Notes: generated by a model not told the origin, from the sequence alone. A stretch of 64,000 nt of DNA from Silurus meridionalis (GCF_014805685.1 NC_060887.1:34653963-34717962); one strand, 5' to 3'. Counted from the stretch's first letter, positions 45,723 through 58,328 are shown. Translations and numbers: made by a program.

Positions 45723-46758
45723 CTTTTTTTCATCCAATCATCTATCAAATATATAATCAGTTTATCCATGCAGTCATCCATGCTTGCATCAGTTTCATCC
45801 ATCCATCAATTCTTTTGACCCGAAAGGAAGCCAGAAAAACAACCGATTAGTTGCATACACTGACGTTTGTTTCAATTTCTGATTTTGCTTACACTCAGGA
45901 AAAAATAGTATTAATTGTTATAATAATAATTATGATTATATGATTATATTAGTTATTATCAATTTGTGATATTCAGGCTGCTATTTTTTTAAAACCCCCA
46001 AATGATAAATCCTCTTTATCCTCCTCCCACTGCACTGCAGGACCCAGTTCAGCAGCTCGGCAAAATATTCAGTCAAAAGTTTTTAGATTGACCTCGACAG
46101 AGATCAAACATTTACAGATGCAAACACCTTCTGATATTCTACTAAAAATCCCACTGGCCATTGTGATTCAAACTGGCACAGTCAGACAAGTGAGCTCCGG
46201 ATCTACACCTTCAGAATAGTCCTTTCTCACCTGCCTCGAAATGTATATGTTCCTCACATGCCTGTTACACCACCAGGAGGGAAGAAGCCCCTTTCCACAA
46301 GCCTTAACATTTTGTAAACTCACTCTGTATTGGTACGTTGCTGGGCCACCTTACTTGTAAATACTATTGGAACTTTACACTCTCTCATTTTTTTGCTACA
46401 ATTTCTCCTTTCCTTTCACCTTTCCTGCCTCTGCACGATAAGCTGCACAGACGGTAAAGACACAATAGTGTCATTGTTGCAGGCCAGCCAGCTGATAATG
46501 CTATATGACATTAAGGGCACTAATGTCTATACCTATTCAGACACAGTTCAAAGTTAAATAAAGAGCAGATAGTTGGACATAGACTGGTGGGAAATGGATA
46601 GAATTGAAATATTAAACATGTTGTAATTGGATCATTTGTGACTCGTAATTTTGTTTTTCAGTTTATGATTATGTACTAAAGAGAAGCCGGAGTTCTGTAC
46701 ATAACATTCATCCATCTAAAGTAAACTCATTATACAGATCAGAGTTGTTAGGTACACA
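45723..46758. other. No gene recognised
   Basis: Starts with the tail of the CATC field to about 45815, then mixed spacer without recognised domains. Confidence 0.45.
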
Positions 46759-46764
46759 CCCACC

Positions 46765-46810
<46 letters not shown>
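46759..46810. repeat. (CCCA)n/(CA)n microsatellite
   Basis: Four CCCA-type units followed by about 18 CA units. Confidence 0.95.
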
Positions 46811-46813
<3 letters not shown>

Positions 46814-46859
46814 GTGAGATTTCCATGTATTAATCCACACATGCAAACTGTACACCTGT

Positions 46860-47340
46860 CTATCCATCCATCCATCCATCCATCTATTCATTCATTTATT
46901 CACTTAACAATTTATTCATTCATTCATTTATTCATTTATTCAGGGATCTATCTGTCCAATTATTTATCCATCCACCCATCCATTGTTCCATCCTTCATAT
47001 ATTCTTGCATCTATCCATTAATTTATCTATACTTCCAATCGTTAACTCATCCATTCATCTATCCATCCATTAATTCATCCATACATCTATCTATTCACTA
47101 ATCCAATCATGTATGTATCCATTTATGCATCCATCCCTCCACCCATCTATTCATCCATCCAGCTATTCATTCATACATATATTACTCCATATAACCATTA
47201 CTTTATCCTGAGAATATTCTCCGGGTTGTATATACAAACACACATTCACCCCTAGGTGCAATCCATCCATCCATTCATCCATCCATACATCCATCCATCC
47301 ATCCATCCATCCATCCATACATACATACATTGATTGCTCC
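46860..47340. repeat. CATC/CATT tetranucleotide field
   Basis: Second large field of CATC, CATT and TATC words. A purer CATC array is at 47260-47320. Confidence 0.93.
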
Positions 47341-47376
47341 ATACAACAGTTTATTTAACCTGAGAATACACCCTAG

Positions 47377-47378
<2 letters not shown>

Positions 47379-47431
<53 letters not shown>
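47379..47431. repeat. (CA)n microsatellite
   Basis: About 26 CA units. Confidence 0.97.
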
Positions 47432-47929
47432 TCACATCAAGGAGCATTTTTTCAGTATTTGGAAATATAAGAAAACTGGAGGATAACAACAGGAAGTCAG
47501 TCTTATAAAGTAAGGACCAGACAATTCTTCCTGCCAGAGCACCAAAAATGCACATTTTCTGTAATCATGTTTAATTTAAAGCATAACAACATTTATGACT
47601 TAAATGTTATGACTTATGATGCAGAAACATGCATGATTAACTGTAAAAATTCTCTGTAGTCTTTTTTTGTGTCCGTTTATTTAATACATTTATCCTAACA
47701 GAACTTTTGAAGAACGCTTTTATATATATATATATATATATAGCTCTATAGAGACAGTGTATTTCCAGTAACACGTTTGCAGCAGTTCAGGTTTATTAAA
47801 CCCACAATATCATTTCGGTCCTACTGTGTATCCCAGCATCCTCTCTGCTCCACTGTGTTTTTGCGCCGAACTAACACATCCCTCTCTCTCGAGGGAACAT
47901 CCTGTCTGAAATGTTAAACACATATTGAG
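47432..47929. other. No gene; short (TA)n at 47719-47741
   Basis: AT-rich spacer with one short TA array. Confidence 0.5.
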
Positions 47930-48140
47930 TTTCGTGTCTGGTGCCCTGCGCTGCGGCGGACGCCATAATGACTGTCATTTCAAATTAACCTCAGTCCTTT
48001 CTACATCTCCCATCGCTGGAGTGATTCAGCTGTGCCTCACACCTCGCTGACACACACAGTCAATCGCTTTAGATTTATGACAGGGCCCTTCGCATGCCTC
48101 GTGCAAAAGGCTAAATCTGAATGTGCTGTTTCTGCTGTCT
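47930..48140. other. Candidate conserved non-coding element
   Basis: GC-balanced, repeat-free island with CGCCATAATGACTGTCATTT and CAAATTAACCTCAG blocks. It looks like enhancer-type conserved sequence but this is not tested. Confidence 0.33.
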
Positions 48141-49042
<902 letters not shown>

Positions 49043-49493
49043 CACTGTATGGACAAAAGTGTTAGGACACCTGACTTTTCCAGCCATATGGGGTTCTTCC
49101 TCAAACAGTTACCATACACTTGGAGGTGTAGAATTGTACAGGATGCAAGAAAAACGAATTTTGCCCCTTCATTTAAACTGGGAGAGCGAAATATGGTCCA
49201 GCATGACAATCTTCCTGTGCACAAAGCCAGTTCCATGAAGATTTGCTTTACATTAGGTCGAGTGGAGGATCTTGAGCACCTATTGTAAGATAAATGTGAA
49301 CGTTGAATGCACCCCAGGCCTCCTCACCCCACATACATCAATTCCTAACTTTACTAACACCCTTGTGGCTAAATCTCCACAAGCAAACTCCAAAATCTAG
49401 TGGAACATATTCCAAGAGTGAAGGTTCTTATAACATCAAATGGGGACTAAATGTCTAATGTTCAGTTGTCCATAAACCTTTCTCCATATAGTG
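49043..49493 (+). mobile_element. Tc1-derived MITE, family M, copy 2
   Basis: A TA flanks each side (49041-49042 and 49494-49495). The ends are CACTGTATGGACAAAAGTGT and the inverted TCTCCATATAGTG. Inside, the plus strand keeps a scrap of Tc1 transposase around the second catalytic aspartate, VQHDNLPVHKASSMK, followed by VEDLEHL. The catalytic core before it is deleted. It is the reference copy here for family M (9032, 51297, part of 37991 and 5575). Confidence 0.88.
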
Positions 49494-49894
49494 TATATAC
49501 AGTATATGTAGAACACATTTATAAGTAAATATTTGCTTATTTAATATAATATAAAATGTGGGTTGTTCAGATCTGATCAGAACTTTCAACTTTAAGTGTG
49601 TGCCTTTAGATTTTTGTTGCAGAAGGAGCACTTTTTATTTGTTGGTTTAAAGGAAAATCTTTAAGTCAGCCTCCTGTAAGCAACAGCAGCAATGAGAGGA
49701 AATATAAGTGATCTGTTCAAAAAGCAGGAACTGCCACATCTCGTGCATCTCTGTACTCACCTGGGCCTGAGCCTCGTCTGTCTTCACACCAATCCCAGAA
49801 CCGAAAGTGATAAAACCTCACAGGAGCAGACAGACGTGGTTTAGAGATTGGGCTTTTGCTCCCGTCTGAATGAAGGTGGGAGTTAATGTATGTG
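49494..49894. other. No feature recognised
   Basis: Mixed spacer. Confidence 0.5.
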
Positions 49895-49946
<52 letters not shown>

Positions 49947-50055
49947 GTGTGTTCTGTATGAATGTAAGTTTGGTTATAGACGGCTAGATTAGGACTGGTG
50001 CATGTGTGTGTGAGTGGGTGTGTATGTGTGTATGTGTGTGTGTGTGTGTGTGTCT
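49895..50055. repeat. (GT)n microsatellites
   Basis: GT arrays at 49895-49950 and at 50005-50053, with a short unique spacer between. Confidence 0.95.
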
Positions 50056-50190
50056 AGAGTGAAATGTCTGTGGAGGGGAGATGAAGGCAGATCTGAAGGT
50101 CTCTTGCAAGCCCCATGAGAGGAAGCTGAGCAGGAGATAAGGTGCATCAGCTTAATCCTTTGCAGAAAGCTTAAAAGTCAATATCTACAC
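50056..50190. other. Spacer between GT and CA arrays
   Basis: No feature recognised. Confidence 0.5.
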
Positions 50191-50191
50191 A

Positions 50192-50239
<48 letters not shown>
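50191..50239. repeat. (CA)n microsatellite
   Basis: About 24 CA units. Confidence 0.97.
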
Positions 50240-50240
<1 letters not shown>

Positions 50241-50672
50241 GCACACATTTTCACTGCTCATAGTTAACAGACTCTACACCTAACAGAAGTAACCAACATA
50301 TCAACTACTTAAAAAAGTTCAACCTCTTTGGAAGTAGTTCTTTGAATAGTTATGGACATCTTTAGTTTGTAGTTTACTTAGAGCCCTTGTTTATTTGATA
50401 ATTTTATGTACCATTTTTTAAGAGCAGTGTATTATGAATAACTTTAGTGATCTTTTATTATAATATTGCAAGAGTTGTGTGGGTCCAAGCACTCATCACA
50501 AGTAGTGCTCCTATTGACCAGTTCTTGGCATTTATCCATAAAGAGACTGTAACCCACCGGTTATGTTTGTTAGTATTGTTTCTATCGACAGCAACTCAAA
50601 TCATCCTGCTTGAATTTGTCTGCTGAAAGCTGATTGGCTGAGAGCAGCGATTTACTGTATTTTTTTTTCAGT
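50240..50672. other. No gene recognised
   Basis: AT-rich spacer. Confidence 0.5.
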
Positions 50673-50686
50673 AACAGCTTAGAGCT
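50673..50686. repeat. Target-site duplication, left, of the SINE at 50687
   Basis: AACAGCTTAGAGCT recurs exactly at 50937-50950. Confidence 0.93.
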
Positions 50687-50936
50687 GGTTCCCTGGTGGT
50701 CTAGTGGTTAGGATGCGGCGCTCTCACCGCTGCGGCCCGTGTTCGATCCCCGGTCAGGAAACCAACTCCAGCCATTAGGGTTGCACAAGCCAGTGCACTC
50801 TTAGTGCCGGTCCCAAGCCCGGATAAATGGGGAGGGTTGCGTTAGGAAGGGCATCCAGCGTAAAAACATGTCAAATCAAACATGCGGATGGTCCGCTGTG
50901 GTGCCCCCTAACGGGAGAAGCCGAAAGAAAGTTTTT
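50687..50936 (+). repeat. tRNA-Glu-derived SINE, copy G3, nearly intact
   Basis: Head GGTTCCCTGGTGGTCTAGTG, GCTCTCACCGCTGCGGCCCG and box B GTTCGATCCCCGGTCAG are close to tRNA-Glu. A linker CAACTCCAGCCATTAGGGTT follows, and a body GTGCCGGTCCCAAGCCCGGA. The tail CCGCTGTGGTGCCCCCTAAC is followed by GGGAGAAGCCGAAAGAAAG. Exact 14 bp target duplications on both sides show insertion by LINE machinery and suggest a recent event. Confidence 0.95.
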
Positions 50937-50950
50937 AACAGCTTAGAGCT
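50937..50950. repeat. Target-site duplication, right, of the SINE at 50687
   Basis: Exact match to 50673-50686. Confidence 0.93.
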
Positions 50951-51296
50951 CAGGTTCAATGTCAGCTTTGATTACACTAAGGAACAGATGATCACGGTCA
51001 AAAAGACGTTCTCTGCTTAAACAGCATCAAAATCACTGACTTATTCATGGGCAAAAATATATTAACCATATGTATTAAATTAATCCCAATAGTCTATTCT
51101 GTTCATTTTAGAGTGCACCTGAGTGTCACAAGTTTCTATCCAATCAAATCTTTCCATACATTTAAGTCAGAAGGGGTTTTTGTTGTATTTATTATTTAAT
51201 TATATGCATTCATAAACATTGTCTGATATTTCATCTTAGGTTGCTGTTAAATTGTTATTGTTAAATTGTTTAGCAATTACCATCTACAGTACACTA
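50951..51296. other. No feature recognised
   Basis: AT-rich spacer; ATTGTTATTGTTAAATTGTT short repeat at about 51250. Confidence 0.5.
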
Positions 51297-51764
51297 CAGT
51301 ATACAGACATAAGCATTGGGACACCTGACTTTTCCTGACTGGTTCTTCCCCAAACTGCTACAACTAATTTGTATACTTTTATAGAAATTCTCAGGATGCA
51401 TTAAAATTACATTTTCCTTTCACAAGGAGACCAGAAACCTGTTCCAGCATGACTATGCCCCTCTGCACAAAGGCAGCTCCATAAAGATATGTTTTACATG
51501 TGTTGAATTGGAAGATATTCTATAAAGATCTTTCCTTTTTGAACACCTTTGGGATGATTGTGAACACTGACTGCACCTCAGGCCTCTTCACCTCACCTAC
51601 ATTAGTACCTGACTTTACTAACACTCACTCCAAAATCCAGTGGAATCTCATCTTCCCAGAAAAGATGAAGAAGAAGAGGAAATTAGGACTAAATGTGGAA
51701 TGTTTTATTTATAAAACACATGAATTTTATAATCAGGTGTCCATAAACTTTTGTCTATCTACAG
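51297..51764 (+). mobile_element. Tc1-derived MITE, family M, copy 3
   Basis: A TA precedes the left end CAGTATACAGACATAAGCAT. The right end ATAAACTTTTGTCTATCTAC lacks a clear TA. Inside are the family-M blocks TTCCAGCATGACTATGCCCC (part of the Q-H-D catalytic site), CTGCACAAAGGCAGCTCC and GAACACTGACTGCACCTCAG. More diverged than 49043. Confidence 0.78.
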
Positions 51765-52439
51765 CATCGAAATAACAACATCGGTACTGTTGAAGGTTGT
51801 GCAACGCTACTATGAAGTTATTTATTTTCTTTCCATATTAATTATGTGTCATTTTCTGCTAATGGGTTCCAGCAGAGTGACTCTCAAAGAATCTGCAAAT
51901 AGATGCATTTTACCTGTGGGATGCTGAGGAGTGATTGAAATTGTATTACAGTTTATTGCATTATGTTTACAATTCTGTGTGCAGAAAGAGCAAGAGCATC
52001 TTTGTTTCACCAGCCTCTTCACACATACGCACACACACACGTGTGCGCACACACACAATTGGAATGAGTTTCATTCCTCCAGGGCGCTGTGTTAAATAAA
52101 TGGTCCTCCAGGCCCACTCGGAAGAAAGCGAAATGATCATATCATTAAACATAATAGATCTGTCATGAAAAACAAGACCATATTCACTGCACTACGTTCA
52201 AGTAGCAACCGAGACAAAATGATGCATCACATTAGCATTCACACTGTATTAAAATTGTGTAGCTCAAAGGTTATGGTATCTTTTATAATTCATAAGGCAC
52301 CATGTTGATATAAAGTGTTTTAGATGTGTATGCTTTTTTGGTAATAAAATCTTAATCAAAAGCTATAAAGTTATTCAAATCCACACGCACAAGTCATCCA
52401 AGTGTAGAGTTAAATACATTGCTATGATTTCTTTTTTTT
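51765..52439. other. No gene; short CA/CG-rich tract at 52020-52058
   Basis: Mixed spacer. The ACACACACGTGTGCGCACAC part is a short purine-pyrimidine alternating, partly palindromic tract that could adopt Z-DNA. Confidence 0.45.
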
Positions 52440-52930
52440 CTTTTGAAGGAGTCAGCGAGCGTACAACAGGGAGTAGTAATGACAGGCGAGACAGCCAAGA
52501 CAAAGCGCGAGTAAAGGCAGAATAGAGCTCTGAGAGCTCCAGAATAAGGAAATGATGAAGGGCTACCCTACGGCGTCGAAGTAAATGTGTTCTGAGAGCT
52601 GCCGAAAGTGGCAAAAAACAACTGTTGAATGATAAAGAATGAAACCTAAAAGGTGTGCTGGAATGATTTCTCGTTGGCAAAGCCCAGGTTCGGTTTCGCT
52701 CCCAAAATTTTAACTGTCATCATCTTACGCGGTGAGTGCACTCACGGAAGGCTCGTCTTCCAGATGTTGTGACATAACGGATAAATCAGAAATGTCCTCA
52801 GAAGCGACGTGGAGTCTGTAATGGCGCACTTTAACATCGCCAACCAAATCCGCGGCATCCTTGGTGCATTAAAGTCAGCGGCAGTTACATCACCAGGGTA
52901 CAATATCAATCATCGAGTTGTTCTACAACC
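52440..52930. other. Candidate conserved non-coding element or regulatory island
   Basis: Comparatively GC- and CpG-rich island (CAGCGAGCGTACAACAGG, CCTACGGCGTCGAAG, GGCTCGTCTTCCAG). A 101-codon minus-strand frame here has no recognised domain. Could be a promoter or enhancer; not testable here. Confidence 0.3.
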
Positions 52931-53905
52931 GAGGAAATACAAAAAAAAAAAAAAGAAAGAAACCTTTTAATGCATGTTCTGGCAACAGAGAAGGGAATAT
53001 ATTGCAAACATTCAACCAACAGGCTCTTTACTTTTGTCTAAAAGAAACAACAACAAAATAAACCAACCAGAAGGGTTTTATACAAATTTGTGTAGATGTA
53101 ATTAGTGAGACAGTAACAGGCTGGAAAAAATGCTGTGTTTCTGTGCTATAATTGCTGACTTGCTCAAACAATACAGGAAAATGTTTTTTATATGGAACTA
53201 TAGCAACATGCTAATCTTAGCTTGTGGTGGATTTGCACTGTATTTTTTTTTTAGCCTGATTTCTGCTGTCACAAAAAAAAAAAACGTTAGTTGGTCATAG
53301 GGCTATGCTTGATCCTAAGCTACAACCACATTAATCCAGATATTTTGCATGTTTTTCTCTAAATCTTTTTGTGATGATTATGCTACAGACTACATTTCCC
53401 ACAAACGACCGCTCATGTCTCATGACTTAGTGCAGATCATTCACATTTACTGACAGTTAAAACCTACGCATATACACCACAGTGTTCAGTAAACTCTTTT
53501 TTTTATTATTTATCCTTAAATGGTTGTCATAAATGTTATGCCAATGTTCGGGTACAGTATGCCCGAAAGTATGAGGACTTTGTTTCTGGTTTTGAGCAAA
53601 CCAACAGTACACAACTACCATAGAGGTACTGCACAGCATAGAAAACAATACACATCGGCCCTTGACATGAAGTGATATTATGGTGCTGTGACAGTCAAAA
53701 AAATATGACACGAGTATGTAGTTGAAATAGATTTAACGCACTAATAAAGTGTCTAGTGTAGATTATTAGTTATTATAGAAAGTTAAAAGTCTGCCAGGAG
53801 TAAAATATATTTGGGTATCTAGCAGTCATTGTTTTGATCATTCTGTATTGCCTGCCATGTATTTTCTTTCGTTATTTAATTTCTTGGTCATAATGTGCCA
53901 CAATT
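52931..53905. other. No gene recognised
   Basis: AT-rich spacer with A runs at 52942 and 53273. Confidence 0.45.
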
Positions 53906-54135
53906 TGGTAGCTCAGTGGATTAGGCTCTGGGTTACTGAGTGCAAGATTAGGGGTTCTAGCACTAGTAATACCAAGCTGCCACTCTTGGGGCCCCTGACC
54001 AAGGCCCTTAACCTTATGTGCTTCAGAGGTGCTGTCACATGGCTGACCCTGCACTCTGACCCTAGCTTCCTAACATCGCTGGGATATGTCCAGAAAGAAT
54101 TTCACTATGCTGTATAAAGTTGTATACTTGCACAG
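53906..54135 (+). repeat. tRNA-derived SINE (Mermaid/V-SINE-like), copy A6
   Basis: It has TGGTAGCTCAGTGGATTAGG, GGGGTTCTAGCACTAG (box B region), CCCCTGACCAAGGCCCTTAA, GGCTGACCCTGCACTCTGAC and AGCTTCCTAACATCGCTGGG, then ATATGTCCAGAAAG. One of the most complete A copies. Confidence 0.9.
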
Positions 54136-54394
54136 GTGAGTATAAAGGGATTTTATTTATATAGCAGAAAAATTAAGCTTTTCCAAAACACTCTCCCACA
54201 TGGATACATTTTTAAAAAGACAGCATGGACTGAGAAATATTGGATGTGACATATTTAACCCATAACACACAAATTTATAGTCTCGGTTTATCCACAGCAA
54301 CAATTTTAACTGTTCATCTGTCCATTGAAAAAAAAAATCAATGCTTTCCTTTCATATGGAATTGAATTCAGATTGATGGAAACCAATTAAATGC
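54136..54394. other. No feature recognised
   Basis: AT-rich spacer. Confidence 0.5.
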
Positions 54395-54690
54395 TTGACA
54401 GAAATTATGCAGGCTGAAGCTCCTTGTGTATTTAAGCTTGCACAGTGTACGAATGCAAGTGCTTTTCAGGTGTTTAGTGTATATTAACAATTTAATATAT
54501 CTTAATGTAGAAGTAGCCTTAAAATCTGACATGTTTAATGTTGGAGTTATCAAAAATTCTTTTGTTTGGGCCTTCAAAATCATTCTTACTGTGTTGACCC
54601 AGAGCTCACACTGAAAAATATACATATTAGTCAAAATTGTAAAGGTTTCTATTTCCCACTATCCATATGCATATACAAATTTATATTATA
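54395..54690. repeat. Possible old gypsy LTR, or flank duplication (left member)
   Basis: Two blocks, AATTATGCAGGCTGAAGC with GCTTGCACAGTGTACG (54400-54480) and TTTCTATTTCCCACTATCCA (54645-54665), recur in the same order and spacing (about 290 bases) at 59150-59440. The middle is diverged. Their placement outside the internal region on both sides fits a pair of decayed LTRs. Confidence 0.5.
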
Positions 54691-54742
54691 TACCCTAAGG
54701 AAGAAAGGTACCAAGATTTACTTTTTTCTTTGTGGACTATTG

Positions 54743-54930
54743 TGACATAATCTCCAGGACAGGCTGAGTAGAATCTATATGTGGTTTAATGGTAATACTG
54801 ACACGTTATCCACAATTCACAGTCAAGGCCACAAGCGTTAAGGTTTAATACATAACACATGCAATCCACAAAGCAAACACAGTTCAATAACATGAAGAAC
54901 AAAGAGAGTAGTCAAGAAACAGGGGAAAAA
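54743..54930 (-). repeat. Displaced copy of the gypsy leader and gag start
   Basis: GACATAATCTCCAGGACAGG, TTATCCACAATTCACAGTCA and CAAAGAGAGTAGTCAAGAAA match, with about 15% differences by eye, the leader/gag-start region at 58248-58328 plus 59015-59115. It sits at the pol 3' side, where no leader should be. Confidence 0.75.
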
Positions 54931-55019
54931 AAATAGATACATATGAGGTCATAGATAAAAGAACGTCTAGGAAGCATAATACTTTGCAAGACTAGTTAGC
55001 ATTAGTGTAGCATAAAAAG

Positions 55020-56460
55020 GCTACAAACAGGAAGTAACCCTTGACCCGGAGGTGATCAGAACTTGGGTTCCCTCTGGTGGAATGGAAGGGAACCGCATTG
55101 GGGGCTGTGACAGAATCAGGTCTCCTGGGTGTTCTTCTATGTAGGTGTCTCCGGGTCCAGGGAGCTGGTTGATCGGGGTGCTCTCGGTGGAATTCTTTAT
55201 TGAGGTAGAGGTCCAGGATGTCATCCCTGCTTACCCAGCATTGTTCCCTTGGCCCGTATTGCTCCCAATCTACCAGGTATTGTAAACTGACAACCCTTTA
55301 GCCTGACCCCAGAATGGCGCGTACTGTATATGCTGGGGTGCCATCAATGTCCATAGGAGGAGGGAGACTTGGTTCCAATTCGGTGAAGTTTGTCGGTGAA
55401 GTATGAGCTGACTTGAGCAAAGAAACGTGGAAGGATGGTAAGATGCGGTACTGTGTTGGAAGTCAGGTGACTGAGTTGATCTGGCGTATGACTTTAAAAG
55501 GTTCAGTACAATTCAGCAGCTTGAACTTTATATTTTTCATAGACAACCACACAATTTGGCCAGGTTGATAGAGGTTGAGGGCACCTTCAACAATTGGCTT
55601 GCAGTTCCTGGCACTGAACAGCCAGCTGCTGAAGACAGACATGAACCCGTTCCCATATTTCTCTGCTTTGCCCAAACCAGTCATTTATGGCAGAAATGTC
55701 AGAGAGTTCTTCAGACCATGGGATGAGAGGGGGTTGGTAGCCAAGCATGCATTGAAACAGGGTGAGGTTGGTAGATGAGTGTGTTAACAAGTTTACTCTG
55801 CCCAAATGAGGAACTCGCTCCAGCTGTGTTATTTACTATTGCAATACGTCCCAGTTTCGGATTCACCTGTTCCACCTGGTCGTTGGCTTGATATCCTGAG
55901 GTGAGAATAAATTGGATTCCTATTATTTCACAGAATTATCTCCACACCTGAGATGTGAACTGGGTTCTCTGGTCTCAAAGTTTTTTTCTGTTAGACCATA
56001 ATTCCTGAAGATGTGTTGCAATAGCATCTTGGCAGTTTCCATGGCTGTGGGCAATCCTTTCAGTGGTATAAACTTACAGGCCTTTGAGAACCAATCCACT
56101 GCCACTAGTATGGTGGTGTAGCCTTGTGTGTCTGGAAGATCCATCACAAAATCGACCGTGATGTGGGACCATGGCTGTTGTGGGATTAATAAGGGCTTCA
56201 GTAGGCCGTCTGGTAGCTGACGTGAAGTTCATACTTGGGCACAGGTGGCACATGCATTGATGAACTACAAACCAACTACAGGCCAACTACGAAAAAAATA
56301 ACCAAAATGCGTTCTGAACCAGTGTGGTGGAACGATGAATGCCCGTGCTTGTGCGGACACTGTGGACTTATTGTCGCAGCTCAGCCGGGACATATTTCTT
56401 GTTTGTGGGACGTTTGTTGAAGGTGGTTCGTTGACTTGGGCCTGATGTAACTCATTCATG
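55020..56460 (-). pseudogene. Ty3/gypsy integrase and chromodomain, broken
   Basis: Minus strand, high to low coordinates: NELHQAQVNEPPS, then a zinc-finger-like part (INACATCAQ), then [20 protein letters not shown] with [18 protein letters not shown]. The first catalytic aspartate is in V-A-V-D-W-F-S-K. After 55925 frames shift: [54 protein letters not shown] and PFKVIRQIN form the integrase C-terminus. Near 55340-55190, [28 protein letters not shown] and [11 protein letters not shown] are a chromodomain, which would steer integration to chromatin. Several stops and shifts make it inactive. Confidence 0.88.
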
Positions 56461-56499
56461 GTGTCCCAACAGACTGGTGCAATAATGACTGATTAGGGC

Positions 56500-56890
56500 A
56501 AAATGGGCTCTGGGATTAGGGGTTTTTTTCAATCGTCTTTCCTTATGATTAATGACATACCCCAGGAAGGTGGTCAAGCTGGTGTTGCAACAGGCATTCC
56601 AAGATGGTGCGTATGTGCGGACATGAAGGTTGAAAGTCAGGGAGTATACCAGTATGTTGTCAATTTATATCATGACACAAGAGTTAAGTGATCCCAAAAT
56701 ATCTCATTCATTAAAACCTGGAATACCACCAGTGCATTCATTAAGCTATATGGAACGACTTGGTATTCAAAGTGACCCCGGTAGCGGTAGTTTTCCACTC
56801 ACCTCCCTCCTGAATCTGCACTAGATTGTACACTCTGCAGAGGTCCAATATTGCAAAAAAGTATGCATCACAAAACTATTCCAAGGTGGG
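56500..56890 (-). pseudogene. Ty3/gypsy reverse-transcriptase fragment with destroyed active site
   Basis: Minus strand: AILDLCRVYNLVQIQEGGEW (the first catalytic aspartate region), ALVVFQVLMNEIF, then at about 56650-56670 a stop followed by IDNILVYS where the family has the Y-x-D-D box. So the tyrosine codon is a stop and the second aspartate is asparagine. FLGYVINHKE-like text follows in a shifted frame. Domains before and after (most of RT, RNase H) are deleted. Confidence 0.82.
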
Positions 56891-57020
56891 GGTACCAAGT
56901 CAAGTCAGGAAGCTTTTATTGTAATTTCTACCATATATAGCTGATGCAGTACACAGTGAAATGTTCCTCCAGAAACCTGGTGCTACATTAAACAACAAAG
57001 AGCGACATCACACAACATAA
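56891..57020 (-). mobile_element. LINE 3' tail inserted in the gypsy element
   Basis: AAGTCAAGTCAGGAAGCTTT and TACACAGTGAAATGTTCCTC followed by CAGAAACCTGGTGCTACATT is a reversed LINE 3' end with a CTTGA-type tail. It lies between the protease and RT parts. It is a different family from the L2 tail at 35301. Confidence 0.6.
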
Positions 57021-57022
57021 AG

Positions 57023-57440
57023 CTACATAACAGAACAGTAAGTGCCCTTGTCGCATAAAGTGCATCGTGTGCACTTGTGCATCGTGTGTTGTAGACACCA
57101 GGGAGACCACCATGATATTTCCTTTTGTTCGCATGAGATTACTGGGTTGTGGGCTTGGAGCCAGGGGAACCCTAGGATGATTGGGTTACCCAGGGATGAG
57201 ATGATGAATAAAATAATCTCCTCCTTGTGAAACAGCCCTACTTGCAATTTCACCAGTGTTATATGATGAGTTATGTAAGCATCCCCCAGAAGTCCATTAT
57301 CCACTGCTTTGATTCTCAAGGGGGTGATGCAGAGAACGGTAGGAAGTTGAAGAGGTTGGCGGCCAACCCGAATCTACCAAAACGGAGAAGGTACAATGTC
57401 CATGATAGCTATGCAGCTTTACGGACAGCAGAACAATGTG
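57023..57440 (-). pseudogene. Ty3/gypsy aspartic protease region
   Basis: Minus strand: a V-L-V-D-S-G active-site motif at about 57362-57380 in one frame, then LRIKAVDNGLLGDAYITHH, LQVGLFHKEEIILFIIS, NPIILGFPWLQAHNPVIS and SWWSPWCLQ. The I-L-G-F-P-W-L block is the typical end of gypsy proteases. The alanine after D-S-G is replaced by tryptophan. A stop lies between the active site and gag. Confidence 0.85.
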
Positions 57441-57479
57441 AGAGTGGCGGATCAGGCTCACCTTGGCTGGCTTGAGTCT

Positions 57480-58280
57480 CTTAGGGCATGTTACACATCG
57501 CTGATCTGGTTAGCCACAGTATAAACATAAGTTAAATTGGTGATTTCGTTGGCATTCCTCTTGAGACACTTGTGTTTTTCCCAATTGGATAGGCTCCGGG
57601 TCAGTGGTGTTAGAGTCTGTCTGAGGTTCAAGACATGATTTGAAGGAGCTAAGATGATGTGTGGGGTGTTGGTTACAAACGAGGTTGTCCAGACAAATGG
57701 CAAGTGTAATGTATTGAGATAATGGGATATTTAGATTTTTGCAGGACATAGGACCTACAGCAGTGGGGTGAGCCACTTACAGAATACAGCTCGTAATGCT
57801 GTGTCGTTTCAGCTGCTTTGCGCCGCTAGCATCTTTTCGCAAATTTTACAACCTACTCAGCTACTGAATCAGACCCCTAAAATAGCCATAGAGTTTGTCC
57901 TGACATGTCTAGTCCACCAGCTGAATATTTGTCACTGTCAGTAACTGTCAGTAACAGTGTCAAAATTTAAGCACACTTCATAGACACTGACTTGTAATAA
58001 TCTCGCAAAGTAGACTTCATATTGACGAAGCAAGCCCCTTCATCGATCGGCCGCACTGTCAAACTTTAGGAGAAGATCTAGAACCTCGGGAAGGCATAGT
58101 GTGCAGAGCTTGAAGGAGATAGTCATTGGCTGTTTGGTGCACCAAGAGTTGTTTGATGTATGCCACAAGCATTTCTCCCTGATGTCTGATTACAGACTGC
58201 AGTCTTTGAATCGCCACTGTATTTGCTGTTAGTGAAGTATTCTGTGACATAATCTTTAGGACAGGCTGAGTAAAATCCAT
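57480..58280 (-). pseudogene. Ty3/gypsy gag, broken
   Basis: Start ATG at 58278-58280 (MDFTQPVLKIMSQ), then IQRLQSVIRHQGEMLVAYIK and a QTANDYLLQAL coiled region. The middle has stops and shifts. The C-terminal part at 57510-57600 has EPIQLGKTQVSQEECQRN and FNLCLYCGN, the start of the CCHC zinc knuckle that packages RNA, which is cut before its last residues. It would form the particle in the cytoplasm; here it is dead. Confidence 0.82.
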
Positions 58281-58328
58281 ATGCGGTTTAATGTAAATCC
58301 AAACACATTATCCACAATTCACAGTCCT
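58248..58328 (-). repeat. Gypsy leader, first part, before the L2 insertion
   Basis: This stretch and 59015-59115 are one leader sequence separated by an L2 insertion. They match 54743-54930. Confidence 0.75.

Noticed and set aside
50687..50760. tRNA-Glu gene
   Set aside because: Sequence is tRNA-like, but it continues into a SINE body and tail with target duplications; same for 7432 and 40560.
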